From an uncultured Pseudoxanthomonas sp. (GTDB lineage: Bacteria; Pseudomonadota; Gammaproteobacteria; Xanthomonadales; Xanthomonadaceae), in contig NZ_CAMPJD010000050.1 in the NCBI RefSeq assembly GCF_946886695.1, forward strand, positions 1 to 33,541: a stretch of DNA of 33,541 nt, in the 5' to 3' direction. Below, in pieces: positions 12,907 through 21,108 of the stretch (within the stretch, counting starts at the first letter, position 1; each line of letters opens with the position of its first letter). The translations under genes were made by a program, and so were the position numbers. Under the pieces are notes generated by a model that saw nothing but the letters and a program-made list of their open reading frames with translations, had not been told where the DNA came from and ran no database searches.

Positions 12907-13860
12907 ATGGCGCAGGCCACGCTGCTGTTGCCTCCGCGTACCCGACTGGTGGGCCAGGCGTTGCCGGCCGACGTGGCGCGGGCACTGGGGCGTGCGGATC
13001 GCACGACCGGCGAAGTCGGCGAGCATGCGCAGCTGCGGCGCCACTTCCAGTTGGTGCCGGACCATTGGCCGGTCGCAGCCCTGACGCGCCAGCGCGACGC
13101 ACGGGATGCCGCCGGCGCGTTGTGGCTACGTGCCGATCCTGCGCGCGTGTCGCCCGACATGAATGGCGCGCGCATGCTGGCGCATGGCGAGGCGCTGGCG
13201 CTGAGCGAAGAGGACACCGCGCAGTTGCTGCCGGCACTGAAGCCGCTGTTCGGGGATGCCGGCATGCTGCTGGACGCGCCGGATCCCGCCCGCTGGTACC
13301 TGCGCCTGCCACCAGAGGCGAAACTCCCGGTGTTTGCGCCGGTGAATGACGTGCTGGGCGACGATCTGTTCGCGCACCTGCCGGAGGGCGACGCGGGCCG
13401 CCGTTGGCGTGCCCTGCTCAGCGAAGCGCAGGTGCTGCTGCACAACCATCCCTGGAACGCACAGCGCGTCGCGCAGGGCAAGCCGCCGGTGAACTCGCTG
13501 TGGTTCTGGGGCGGCGGCGTGCTGCCGGATTTTGTACGCACCGGTTTCCGCCAGGTCAAAGGCAGCGATGTGCTTTTGCAGTCGCTGGCGCATGCGGCCG
13601 GGGTGGAACCTGTGCACGCGAGCGGGGAGGGCGGCGTGGATGCGTTGATCGACCTGCGTCATCTGCGCAATCTGGATCTGCTCTGTCATGACGCACTTCA
13701 GCCCCTGCTGGACGCCCTGCACAAGCGCGAGCTGGACGTGCTGACCCTGGATTTCGAGGATGGCGCGCTGTTCTCGCTGCGCCGCGAACAACGCTGGCGC
13801 CTCTGGCGCCGCCCGATGCAGCGTCTGGATACGGTACGCCCCGACCACGTTCCGGCATGA
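12907..13860 (+). CDS. rpfE: RpfE-family regulatory protein (phosphoglycerate-mutase-like)
   Basis: Matches what I recognise as the RpfE family, first named from the rpf cluster of X. campestris, where loss of rpfE alters extracellular enzyme and polysaccharide output. Database entries often call the family a putative cofactor-independent phosphoglycerate mutase, but the reaction is not established. The 317-residue cytosolic product has no signal peptide or membrane segment. Recognisable pieces are PDMNGARML, LLHNHPWNAQRVAQGKPPVNSLWFWGGG (a strongly conserved stretch) and the C-terminal LDFEDGALFSLRREQRWRLWRRP. The full metal-binding set of true phosphoglycerate mutases is not evident. The start is 4 bases after greA, and the stop overlaps recJ by ATGA, so all three are likely cotranslated. 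Family assignment rests on recollection of motif and gene order. Confidence 0.8.
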   Translation: MAQATLLLPPRTRLVGQALPADVARALGRADRTTGEVGEHAQLRRHFQLVPDHWPVAALTRQRDARDAAGALWLRADPARVSPDMNGARMLAHGEALALSEEDTAQLLPALKPLFGDAGMLLDAPDPARWYLRLPPEAKLPVFAPVNDVLGDDLFAHLPEGDAGRRWRALLSEAQVLLHNHPWNAQRVAQGKPPVNSLWFWGGGVLPDFVRTGFRQVKGSDVLLQSLAHAAGVEPVHASGEGGVDALIDLRHLRNLDLLCHDALQPLLDALHKRELDVLTLDFEDGALFSLRREQRWRLWRRPMQRLDTVRPDHVPA

Positions 13861-15581
13861 CCTCGCCCAGGATCCGCCGTCGGACCATCGCGGCGAATGG
13901 TCAGTGGCCGGAGGGCGTGCCGTTGCTCCTGCAACGCCTCTACGAAGCCCGCGGCGCGCTCTCGATGGACCAGGCGCAACCACGTCTGGCGCAGTTGCTG
14001 CCACCCGACCAGCTCGGCGGCCTTGGCGACGCCACCGCGTTGCTCGCCGATGCGATCGCGCAGGACCGGCACATCGTCATCGTGGGCGACTTCGATTGCG
14101 ATGGCGCCACGGCGTGCGCGGTCGGCGTGCGCGGCTTGCGCCTGCTCGGCGCGCGGCACGTGACGCCTGCAGTGCCCAACCGCATGGTGCATGGCTACGG
14201 ATTGTCGCCTTTGCTGGTGGATGAGCTCGCCGCACTGCAACCCGATCTGCTCGTCACGGTCGACCACGGTATCGCATGCCACGCCGGCATCGCAGCGGCG
14301 AAGTCGCGAGGCTGGCAAGTGCTTGTCACCGACCATCACCTGCCCGGCGAAGCCTTGCCGCCGGCCGATGCCATCGTCAATCCGAACCTGCGCGATGACC
14401 CGTTTCCCAGCAAGGTGCTGGCCGGCGTCGGGGTGATGTTCTACGTGCTGCTGGCGTTGCGACGGCTCCTGCGCGAACGGGGCACGTTCGACGGCGCGGG
14501 GCCGGATCTCTCCACGCTGCTGGATCTGGTCGCCGTGGGCACCGTGGCCGATCTCGTGCCACTGGATGCGAACAACCGCGCCCTGGTCGGCGCAGGCTTG
14601 CGCCGGCTGCGGGCCGGGCAGGCATGTGCGGGCCTGCAGGCACTGATGCGAGTGGCGGGCCGTGATCCTGCGCGCCTGACGGCGGCCGACATCGGTTTCG
14701 CCATCGCGCCACGGTTGAATGCGGCCGGACGGCTGGAGGACATGGCCCTCGGCATCGCCTGCCTGCTGACCGACGATGCTACGCAGGCTGAAGAGATGGC
14801 GCGCGTGCTGGAAGGCATCAATGCCGAGCGTCGTGGCGTTCAGCAGCAGATGGTGGATGAGGCGCAGGCCGCGCTCGCGCGCATCGATGTCGCGGAGGAC
14901 GGGCAGGTGCCGCTCGCCCCGTGCCTGTTCGATCCGGAATGGCATCCCGGCGTGGTAGGTCTGGTCGCCTCGAAGATGAAGGAACGCCTGCATCGCCCGG
15001 TCGTGGCCTTCGCACCCGCAGAGCCGGGCAGCGCCACGCTGCGCGGATCGGCGCGCTCGATTCCCGGTTTCCACATCCGCGACGCGCTGGCGGCCATCGA
15101 CACTGCGAACCCCGGCCTGATGCAGCGCTTCGGCGGCCATGCGATGGCGGCGGGGCTGTCGCTCGATGAAAGCGCACTGCCGACGTTCCGCGATGCCTTC
15201 CACCGCCATGCCGTCGCGATGCTCGACGACGCCTTGCTGCAGGAAGAACTCCTGAGTGATGGTGAACTGCAGCCCGGCGAACTGGACCGCGTGCATGCCG
15301 ACGCGCTGCGCGGCGCGGGGCCGTGGGGGCAGGGATTCCCGGAGCCCATGTTCGATGGCGTGTTCGACGTGCTGGACTGGCGCGTGGTGGGCGAGAAGCA
15401 CCTGAAGTTCTCGTTGCGCCTGCCCGGACAGGCCACACCGTTGAACGCGATCCAGTTCAACGGGTGGCGCGACCAGCCACCGCCTTCCCGCATCCAGGCC
15501 GCCTATCAGCTGGACACCGACGACTGGCAGAACCGTCGCGGCATCCAGTTGCTGGTCCGGCACTGGCAACCGGCAGATTGA
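13857..15581 (+). CDS. recJ: Single-stranded-DNA-specific exonuclease RecJ
   Basis: 5'-3' exonuclease on single-stranded DNA, acting in RecFOR recombination, mismatch repair and base excision repair. The 574-residue product has the usual bacterial length (E. coli 577). DHH-superfamily metal motifs are visible: GDFDCDGATA (motif I), the DHG of VTVDHGIACH (motif II), VTDHHLPGE with the DHH triad (motif III), and VAVGTVADLVPL (motif IV). The DHHA1 domain is marked by SARSIPGFHIRDAL and the conserved GGHAMAAGLSL, and an OB-type C-terminal part follows. The ATG overlaps the rpfE stop. The recJ stop lies 9 bases from the stop of the convergent acyltransferase gene. Confidence 0.98.
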   Translation: MTSPRIRRRTIAANGQWPEGVPLLLQRLYEARGALSMDQAQPRLAQLLPPDQLGGLGDATALLADAIAQDRHIVIVGDFDCDGATACAVGVRGLRLLGARHVTPAVPNRMVHGYGLSPLLVDELAALQPDLLVTVDHGIACHAGIAAAKSRGWQVLVTDHHLPGEALPPADAIVNPNLRDDPFPSKVLAGVGVMFYVLLALRRLLRERGTFDGAGPDLSTLLDLVAVGTVADLVPLDANNRALVGAGLRRLRAGQACAGLQALMRVAGRDPARLTAADIGFAIAPRLNAAGRLEDMALGIACLLTDDATQAEEMARVLEGINAERRGVQQQMVDEAQAALARIDVAEDGQVPLAPCLFDPEWHPGVVGLVASKMKERLHRPVVAFAPAEPGSATLRGSARSIPGFHIRDALAAIDTANPGLMQRFGGHAMAAGLSLDESALPTFRDAFHRHAVAMLDDALLQEELLSDGELQPGELDRVHADALRGAGPWGQGFPEPMFDGVFDVLDWRVVGEKHLKFSLRLPGQATPLNAIQFNGWRDQPPPSRIQAAYQLDTDDWQNRRGIQLLVRHWQPAD

Positions 15582-15590
15582 GGGCGCCGG

Positions 15591-16802
15591 TCAGCGCTCC
15601 GGCCAGGCCAGGGGCTCCGGATTGCGGGACGGCACTTCGCCGGCACGCTTCAGTCCGAACAAGGGCCGCAGCCATCCCACGCGACGGATCACTTCATAGC
15701 CGGCGAAGCACGCGGCGAAGGTGACCGCCACCAGCAAGGGACCTTCCACCATCGGCGGTATCGCCAACGGCTTCAGGTGGTGGGCGACGACCACGGTCAC
15801 CGTCTGGTGCAGGATGTAGACCGGAAACACCGCTGGCACCAGATAGCGCAGCGCGCGGTTGTCGGCGGGATTCAAGTGGCGGGCGAAACCGAGTACCGCC
15901 ACGATGGCGCACCACTGGTTCAGGCCCCAGACCATCCGCATCCCCATGCGCGCCCAGTCGGGCGGTGCCGCGTCGGCAAAATGCGCGAAGTACGCGACCA
16001 GCCCGGCCCAGCTCAGCAGCCAGGAAACCAGGGCTGGCCAGCGCTGACGTTCGATGGCATCCCATACCCCGTCCGCACGGGCGATGAGGAAGCCGAGCAG
16101 GAACACGCCGAAGTACTGCACGTGGTTGTACCAGTCGTCCACCAGGGCGTGCGTCTGCTCGAAGCGGCCGATCATCAGCACGCGCGCCACGCCGAGGAAC
16201 AGGACGGGACCGGCCAGTACGCCGATGCCGGAAAGCCAGCGGCCCAGCTGGCGCTCCGCTGCATTGATGCCGCGGGGCACGAGCTTCCAGAGCAGCCACA
16301 GCGCGACGGTGTAGACCCACAGGTAGGCGACGAACCACAGATGGTTCCATGTCGGCACGTCCAGGCAGCCGTCGGCATCGCAGAAGCCGTCATGACCGGT
16401 CAGGTAGCGCGCATAGAACGCCAGGTAGCCCTCGTGGTAGCCGCCAGGCAACTGTTCGACCACCTCGTAGTAGGACTGCGGCGGCACGATCACCAGCATG
16501 CCGAAGACAAGCGGCACCAGCAGCCGCCACGAACGGTTCCCAAGAAAGCGCATCCGGCCCCCCGCAGCATCGATGGCCTGCCGCGCCTTGCCGAGCAGGA
16601 ATGCCGTGGCGCAGCCGGACACCAGGAACAGCAGCGACAGTCGCCAAGGGGAGCTGAGCATCATGAAAGGCTCCAGTGCATCGCTGGCCTCCGGACTCTT
16701 CACGTGCCAGTCCCAGGTCACGTAGTACATGCCCACGTGGTACAGCACCAGCAGCCCGAAGGCACAGACGCGGACCCAGTCCAGATCGTGGCGGCGTTGC
16801 AT
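15591..16802 (-). CDS. Acyltransferase-3 family integral membrane protein (OpgC-like)
   Basis: Polytopic membrane acyltransferase of the family that O-acylates periplasmic or surface sugars (OatA, OpgC/MdoC and similar). The 403-residue product opens with MQRRHDLDWVRVCAFGLLVLYHVGMYY. The RxxxLDxxR-like start and the His in helix 1 are the family signature. About ten hydrophobic segments follow, including LLFLVSGCATAFLL, LLVPLVFGMLVIVPP, HLWFVAYLWVYTVALWLLW, VFLLGFLIA and FPVYILHQTVTVVVAHHL. The start at 16802 has AAGGAG 6 bases upstream; the longer open frame has none. It converges on recJ with a 9-base gap and diverges from the LytTR gene. The acyl acceptor cannot be told from sequence. It is not a recognised rpf gene, so any role in glucan or polysaccharide modification is inference. 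Confidence 0.85.
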   Translation of the reverse strand: MQRRHDLDWVRVCAFGLLVLYHVGMYYVTWDWHVKSPEASDALEPFMMLSSPWRLSLLFLVSGCATAFLLGKARQAIDAAGGRMRFLGNRSWRLLVPLVFGMLVIVPPQSYYEVVEQLPGGYHEGYLAFYARYLTGHDGFCDADGCLDVPTWNHLWFVAYLWVYTVALWLLWKLVPRGINAAERQLGRWLSGIGVLAGPVLFLGVARVLMIGRFEQTHALVDDWYNHVQYFGVFLLGFLIARADGVWDAIERQRWPALVSWLLSWAGLVAYFAHFADAAPPDWARMGMRMVWGLNQWCAIVAVLGFARHLNPADNRALRYLVPAVFPVYILHQTVTVVVAHHLKPLAIPPMVEGPLLVAVTFAACFAGYEVIRRVGWLRPLFGLKRAGEVPSRNPEPLAWPER

Positions 16803-16944
16803 GGTCGTCTCCTTCGTCAACAAGGCGGCCAGCGTCGGGCACCGTGCATGTCCGCGCCATTGCGAAGGGACGCGTGGTGGACGGGCAGGGGCCAATCGAG
16901 GGGGACAAGTGACGAACTGCGGCGGCGGTGCGGGAGGCGCGGGC

Positions 16945-16950
16945 TAGAAT
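16945..16950 (+). promoter_or_regulatory. Candidate -10 box (TAGAAT) directly before the LytTR gene
   Basis: TAGAAT ends 6 bases before the ATG at 16957. If used, transcription would start at or next to the A of the start codon, giving a leaderless or near-leaderless mRNA. Consistent with this, no Shine-Dalgarno sits at a suitable distance. No clear -35 box was found. Confidence 0.35.
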
Positions 16951-16956
16951 GCGCGC

Positions 16957-17841
16957 ATGACGGAACGGGCCCCGCCGACTTACGAACGCTACCTGCCTTG
17001 GCGGCGATGGGTGGAGATCGGGTTCTGGGTGGCGATGATCGGCGCCAACTGCATCGGCAACAGCATGACCACGCTGATCGACATGCGGCGGCAGGGCTCC
17101 GGCGTGGAGGCCTGGGAGCCGGCCGTCTGGGAGGTGAGCAGTGCGCTGGTATGGCTGCTGGTCCTGATCCCGGCGATCGCCTGGTACACCCGACGCTTCC
17201 CCCTGCACTGGGAAAACTGGCGCCGGCGGATACCCGAGTACCTGCTGGCGAGCATCGTGGTCTGCGTCATCCACGTGGCCGGCATGGTCGCGCTGCGCGC
17301 CTTGGCCTACCGGAGCCAGGGCATGACCTACGAGTTCGGCCCCTGGCCTCGCGAACTGGTCTACGAATACCTGAAGGATATCCGCAGCTTCGCCACGATC
17401 GTCGTGCTGGTGGAAGGCTACCGCTTCCTGCTGCGCCGCTGGCAGGGCGAAGCCAGCCTGCTGGCCGAGCCGGACGAAGGTCCGCCGCTTGAGCCGGTGG
17501 ACCGTCCGGAGCGCTTCCTGGTGCGCAAGCTGGGCCGCGAGTTCCTGGTGGCGGCCAACGATATCGAGTGGCTGCAGGCCTCGGGCAACTACGTCAACCT
17601 GCGTGTGCGCGGCCACGACTATCCGCTGCGGAGCACGATCGTCGGCATCGAAACGCGGCTGGACCCGCGCAGGTTTGCGCGCATCCACCGCAGTTACATC
17701 GTCAGCCTGGACCAGGTGGCCTCGATCGAGCCGCTGGACACCGGTGATGCGCGCGTGCACATGAAGGATGGCAGCGCGCTGCCTTGCAGCCGCCGCTACC
17801 GCCAGGACCTGCGCCAGCGGACCGGGGCGGAGGCCGTCTAG
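16957..17841 (+). CDS. rpfD: Membrane-bound LytTR-family DNA-binding regulator, RpfD-like
   Basis: Predicted transcription regulator anchored in the inner membrane. The 294-residue product has four hydrophobic segments (about 18-37, 57-78, 94-113 and 142-159), a short acidic linker (168-183), and a LytTR DNA-binding domain (about 186-288). That domain is recognisable from IEWLQASGNYVNLRV, the RSTIVGIETRLDPRRFARIHRSYIVSLDQVASIEPL core and PCSRRYRQDLRQ. The RpfD protein of X. campestris has this architecture and lies in the same cluster between recJ and prfB, so the symbol is given by architecture and location; orthology is not proven. It has no cognate histidine kinase next to it. Its stop TAG shares the palindrome CTAG with the stop of the convergent GGDEF gene. 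Regulatory targets are unknown. Confidence 0.75.
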   Translation: MTERAPPTYERYLPWRRWVEIGFWVAMIGANCIGNSMTTLIDMRRQGSGVEAWEPAVWEVSSALVWLLVLIPAIAWYTRRFPLHWENWRRRIPEYLLASIVVCVIHVAGMVALRALAYRSQGMTYEFGPWPRELVYEYLKDIRSFATIVVLVEGYRFLLRRWQGEASLLAEPDEGPPLEPVDRPERFLVRKLGREFLVAANDIEWLQASGNYVNLRVRGHDYPLRSTIVGIETRLDPRRFARIHRSYIVSLDQVASIEPLDTGDARVHMKDGSALPCSRRYRQDLRQRTGAEAV

Positions 17842-19766
17842 GCGACGCGGGTCGCCGGTACGCGCGGCAGACGTTCCACGGCGTAGCTGGCCACCAGTTC
17901 GATGGCGCCGCTGCGGACCGCGCCTTCAGGCTCCTCCAGCAGTGCTTGAAGGGCGATGCCGGGCGGGAGCGTGCGCCCCCACAGACCGGCCCATGCGTTG
18001 CGACGGTCCTTGGCCGCATACAGGGCGCGATCGGCCATGCGCAGCGCGTAATCCCAACCGCCTGTGGTGTTGTCGAAGAACGGGAAAGGGGCAAAGCCCA
18101 GCGAGACGGTCAGTGGCCAGCGCTGGCCTGGCGCCAACTCGTGCACATCGCACAGTGTTTCCTGCACGCGCGCCGCCACCGTGCAGGCCTGGGCCTCGGT
18201 CAGGTCCGCGCACGCCATCAGGAACTCCTCGCCACCCCAGCGGGCGATGACGTCGTCCGCACGCCCCAGTTCGCGCAGCTGGCGCGAGAGCGCCACCAGC
18301 ACCTGGTCGCCGGCGTGGTGGCCATGACCATCGTTGACTTTCTTGAAGTGGTCGATGTCGATGAGGAACAGCACATGGCGCGTACCGGCGGCGGGCCGCT
18401 GCAACGACATGGCCTTCAACGACTCCGTGGCCGCGCGGCGATTGCGCAGGCCGGTCAGGGGATCGGTGGCACTGACCTTGCGCAGCTGCCGGTTCTTGCG
18501 ACGCTGCAACAGACCGAAGCCGACGCCCGCCAGCACCAGCATGGTCATCAGTGCCACACCAGTACGACGCAGGAGGGTGGATTTCTCGTCGTTCAGCGCG
18601 CGGATCTGTGCTTGGTGGCGCATCTGCTCCAGTTCACGCTGGGCACTCGCGCTATCGCTGCGTGCCTGCAGGTCGGCCAGCAGCTCCAGCCGCTGATGCC
18701 TCAGCGCTTCCATCTCCAGCCCATGCAGGCGGGCGCCCACCGCCAACGCGTCGTCTGCCTCCCCCAGCGCGGCATGCGCCGCCATCCAGGCGAGCAGGAC
18801 TTCGCGCTGTTTCTGCGGCTGGGGCTGGTTGTCGACCAATGCCCAGGCGGCGCGGGCGGTCTGCAACGCCTGCCGGTGTTCGCCGGCCTTGCGCTGGAGC
18901 ACCGACAGTTTCGCCAGCGAACCCGCCTGGCCGGGCAGGTCCCTGTGCTTGGCCTGTTCGCGGATCGCCGATGCCAGCACGGGTCGGGCACGTTCCAGTT
19001 GGCCCTGCCGTACCCACAGGCCGGCACGCTCGCTGCGCAGGCGCTGCATCACCGTATGGGCCTGCTGGCGCTCGGCCATGGCCTCGCCCGCGTCGATGAC
19101 CCTCATGGCGTCGGCATCGCGCTCCAGCGCGATGAGGTTGAGCGCGTGGTTGTGCAGGATCAGGGGGTCTTCCAGCCCCACGGCGGCTGCCGCTGCCAAT
19201 GCTCGGCGGTAGTACGCGTCGGCCACCTCCGGCGAGGCCAGATAGTCGGCATGGATCAGCCCGATGTTGGTCAGCGTGGCGGCCTGTACGAGGGCGGCAT
19301 CGCGCTGGTCGAGTCGTGAAGAGACGTCGTAGGCGCGAAGATAGGCCGCCTCCGCGGCGCGGATGTGTCCGGCGCCCTGATAGATCGAACCGATCTGCGA
19401 GTGCGCCCGCATCTGCAGCGCAGGTGCGAGGTCCGGCGTGCCATCGACGCGCCGCTCCATCCGCTCGGCGGCGACGATCGCCCGCGCCGGTTCACCGCTC
19501 AGGCCGGCGGCGATGCCCAGGCAACTCAGCGTCTTGAGCTCATCCTCGACGCTCAGGTCCTTCGCCTGCAGCAGGGCATCCGCCAGCGCGACCGCCCTGG
19601 CGGGTTCGTCGCGCCGCAGCTTCAGGCACTGGCTGACCTGGCTTGCGCGTTCCGCCACGGGCGCCGTCGGCGCATCGCCCGCGCAGGCCACGGAAAAGGC
19701 GGACGCCAGCGCCAGGCCGAGCAGGCCGGACAGCAGTGATGCGGACGGGGCAATGGGGCTGGTCAT
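17838..19766 (-). CDS. TPR-GGDEF diguanylate cyclase with I-site
   Basis: Predicted inner-membrane enzyme making cyclic-di-GMP from two GTP. The 642-residue product starts with a signal peptide or N-terminal anchor (LLSGLLGLALASAFSVACAG; the Cys could make it a lipoprotein, but the lipobox is imperfect). About 380 residues of tetratricopeptide-like helical repeats follow (QIGSIYQGAGHIRAAEAAYLRAY, TLTNIGLIHADYL), probably periplasmic. Then come a coiled coil (ARSDSASAQRELEQMRHQ), one transmembrane segment (VALMTMLVLAGVGFGLL) and a cytosolic GGDEF domain beginning DPLTGLRNRR. The active site is GGEEF at 511-515. RADD at 502-505, five residues upstream, is a textbook RxxD inhibitory I-site, so catalysis and product inhibition are both likely. 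Stop codons overlap with the rpfD-like gene. The ATG start has only a weak ribosome binding site. It would oppose RpfG and the EAL protein. Confidence 0.92.
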   Translation of the reverse strand: MTSPIAPSASLLSGLLGLALASAFSVACAGDAPTAPVAERASQVSQCLKLRRDEPARAVALADALLQAKDLSVEDELKTLSCLGIAAGLSGEPARAIVAAERMERRVDGTPDLAPALQMRAHSQIGSIYQGAGHIRAAEAAYLRAYDVSSRLDQRDAALVQAATLTNIGLIHADYLASPEVADAYYRRALAAAAAVGLEDPLILHNHALNLIALERDADAMRVIDAGEAMAERQQAHTVMQRLRSERAGLWVRQGQLERARPVLASAIREQAKHRDLPGQAGSLAKLSVLQRKAGEHRQALQTARAAWALVDNQPQPQKQREVLLAWMAAHAALGEADDALAVGARLHGLEMEALRHQRLELLADLQARSDSASAQRELEQMRHQAQIRALNDEKSTLLRRTGVALMTMLVLAGVGFGLLQRRKNRQLRKVSATDPLTGLRNRRAATESLKAMSLQRPAAGTRHVLFLIDIDHFKKVNDGHGHHAGDQVLVALSRQLRELGRADDVIARWGGEEFLMACADLTEAQACTVAARVQETLCDVHELAPGQRWPLTVSLGFAPFPFFDNTTGGWDYALRMADRALYAAKDRRNAWAGLWGRTLPPGIALQALLEEPEGAVRSGAIELVASYAVERLPRVPATRVA

Positions 19767-19842
19767 GCCTGGGGTGACTCTGGGCAGGGCATCGGGTGCG
19801 ATGCAAGAACCGTTCCGGAGACGGCGTGGCGCACTGCTCTGG

Positions 19843-19848
19843 TATCCT
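19843..19848 (+). promoter_or_regulatory. Candidate -10 box (TATCCT) for prfB
   Basis: TATCCT lies in the divergent gap between the GGDEF gene and prfB, 32 bases before the prfB ATG. The -35 position (GACGGC at 17-base spacing) matches poorly. It is listed as the best candidate in a short gap. Confidence 0.3.
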
Positions 19849-19880
19849 TGCCGACCGATTCCATCCCCGCCACAGCCCCC

Positions 19881-21006
19881 ATGATCGAGCTCAATCCCAT
19901 CCGCCAGCGCATCGCCGACCTGCAGGACAGGCTGGCCTCGCTCCGGGGGTATCTTTGACTACGATGCCAAGCGCGAACGCCTGGAAGAAGTAAACCGCGA
20001 GCTGGAAAGCCCGGATATCTGGAACAACGCCGAGTACGCGCAACAGCTGGGGCGCGAGCGCTCCATGCTGGACAAGACGGTCAACGGCATCCGCGACATC
20101 GAGGAAGGCCTGACCGGCGCCGGCGAGCTCCTCGAACTGGCGGAGATGGAGAACGACGAGGACACCGCGCAGGCCGTGGTGGCCGACGTCGAGCGCTATG
20201 CCGCGCACGTGGACAAGCTGGAATTCCAGCGGATGTTCTCCGGCAAAATGGACAGTTCCAATGCCTTCGTCGACATCCAGGCCGGTGCCGGCGGCACCGA
20301 GGCGCAGGACTGGGCGGAGATCCTGCTGCGCATGTACCTGCGCTGGTGCGAATCGCGCGGCTGGAAGACCGAGCTGATGGAAGCCAGCGGCGGCGACGTC
20401 GCCGGCATCAAGTCGGCGACGTTCCGCGTCGAGGGCGACTTCGCCTACGGCTGGCTGAAGACCGAGACCGGCGTGCACCGCCTCGTGCGCAAGTCGCCGT
20501 TCGACTCCGACAACCGTCGCCACACCAGCTTCACCTCGGTATTCGTGTCGCCGGAAGTCGACGACAACATCGACATCGACATCAATCCGGCCGACCTGAG
20601 GACCGACGTGTACCGCTCCTCCGGCGCGGGTGGCCAGCACGTCAACAAGACCGAATCGGCCGTTCGCATCACCCACGTGCCCACCGGCATTGTCGTGGCC
20701 TGCCAGACCGGCCGCAGCCAGCACCAGAACCGCGACAACGCGATGAAGATGCTGGCCGCCAAGCTGTACGAGCTTGAGATCCAGAAGCGCAACGCCGAGC
20801 GCGATGCGGTGGAAGCCACCAAATCCGACATCGGCTGGGGCAGCCAGATCCGCAACTATGTGCTGGACCAGAGCCGCATCAAGGACCTGCGTACCGGCAT
20901 CGAACGCACGGACACGCAGAAGGTGCTGGACGGCGACCTGGACGAGTTCGTGGAGGCCAGCCTCAAGTCGGGCCTGGAAGCGGGCTCGAAACGCATCGAC
21001 GCCTGA
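19881..21006 (+). CDS. prfB: Peptide chain release factor 2, expressed by programmed +1 frameshift
   Basis: Recognises UGA and UAA stop codons and triggers peptide release on the ribosome. The coding sequence is in two frames: codons 1-25 from ATG 19881 to CTT 19953-19955, an in-frame TGA at 19956-19958, then a +1 shift so that reading continues with GAC at 19957. The combined product is 374 residues (E. coli 365). The SPF stop-recognition tripeptide is present in [16 protein letters not shown]. The catalytic GGQ falls at 250-252 in [20 protein letters not shown], the same numbers as in E. coli. An automatic caller that ignores the shift would place the start at 20065 and lose 61 residues. 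No Shine-Dalgarno precedes ATG 19881. lysS follows after a REP-type element, the usual prfB-lysS pairing. Confidence 0.98.
19944..19959 (+). promoter_or_regulatory. prfB autoregulatory +1 frameshift site
   Basis: The sequence CGGGGGTATCTTTGAC contains the three classical elements. GGGGG (19945-19949) acts as an internal Shine-Dalgarno. CTT is the slippery codon (19953-19955). TGA is followed by C (19956-19959), the weakest stop context. Apart from the first base it is identical to the E. coli site. When RF2 is scarce, termination at the UGA is slow and the ribosome slips from CUU to UUU, restoring RF2 synthesis. Confidence 0.97.
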
Positions 21007-21024
21007 TCCGCCCACGAATCACTT

Positions 21025-21085
21025 GTGGGAGCGACGCAAGTCGCGAGCTCTTCCGGCACTCGTTCGCGACTTACGTCGCTCCCAC
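21025..21085. repeat. Paired REP element (REPIN/BIME type) between prfB and lysS
   Basis: Two 22-base units face each other. The left (21025-21046) begins GTGGGAGCGACG and ends GTCGCGA. The right (21064-21085) is its inverse complement with one mismatch. Each unit is itself an imperfect hairpin (GCGAC, loop GCAA or GTAA, GTCGC), and the pair could form a 60-base cruciform. Units starting GTGGGAGCGAC are familiar REP sequences in Pseudomonas and Xanthomonadaceae, mobilised by RAYT transposases; none is encoded here. The element may also end prfB transcription or stabilise its mRNA. Confidence 0.85.
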
Positions 21086-21108
21086 GTCCCAGGACACGAT
21101 ACGACCCC

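Noticed and set aside
15777..17492. 571-codon plus-strand open frame over the acyltransferase gene and into the LytTR gene
   Set aside because: It runs antisense to a well-supported membrane protein and out of frame with the LytTR gene; no motif is recognisable.
20065..21006. prfB starting at 20065 as a simple open frame
   Set aside because: The upstream part of RF2 is clearly encoded through the frameshift site; starting at 20065 would remove 61 conserved residues.
21025..21108. Upstream GTG start for lysS
   Set aside because: The 28 extra codons lie within the REP element, and the product from ATG 21109 already has the family length.
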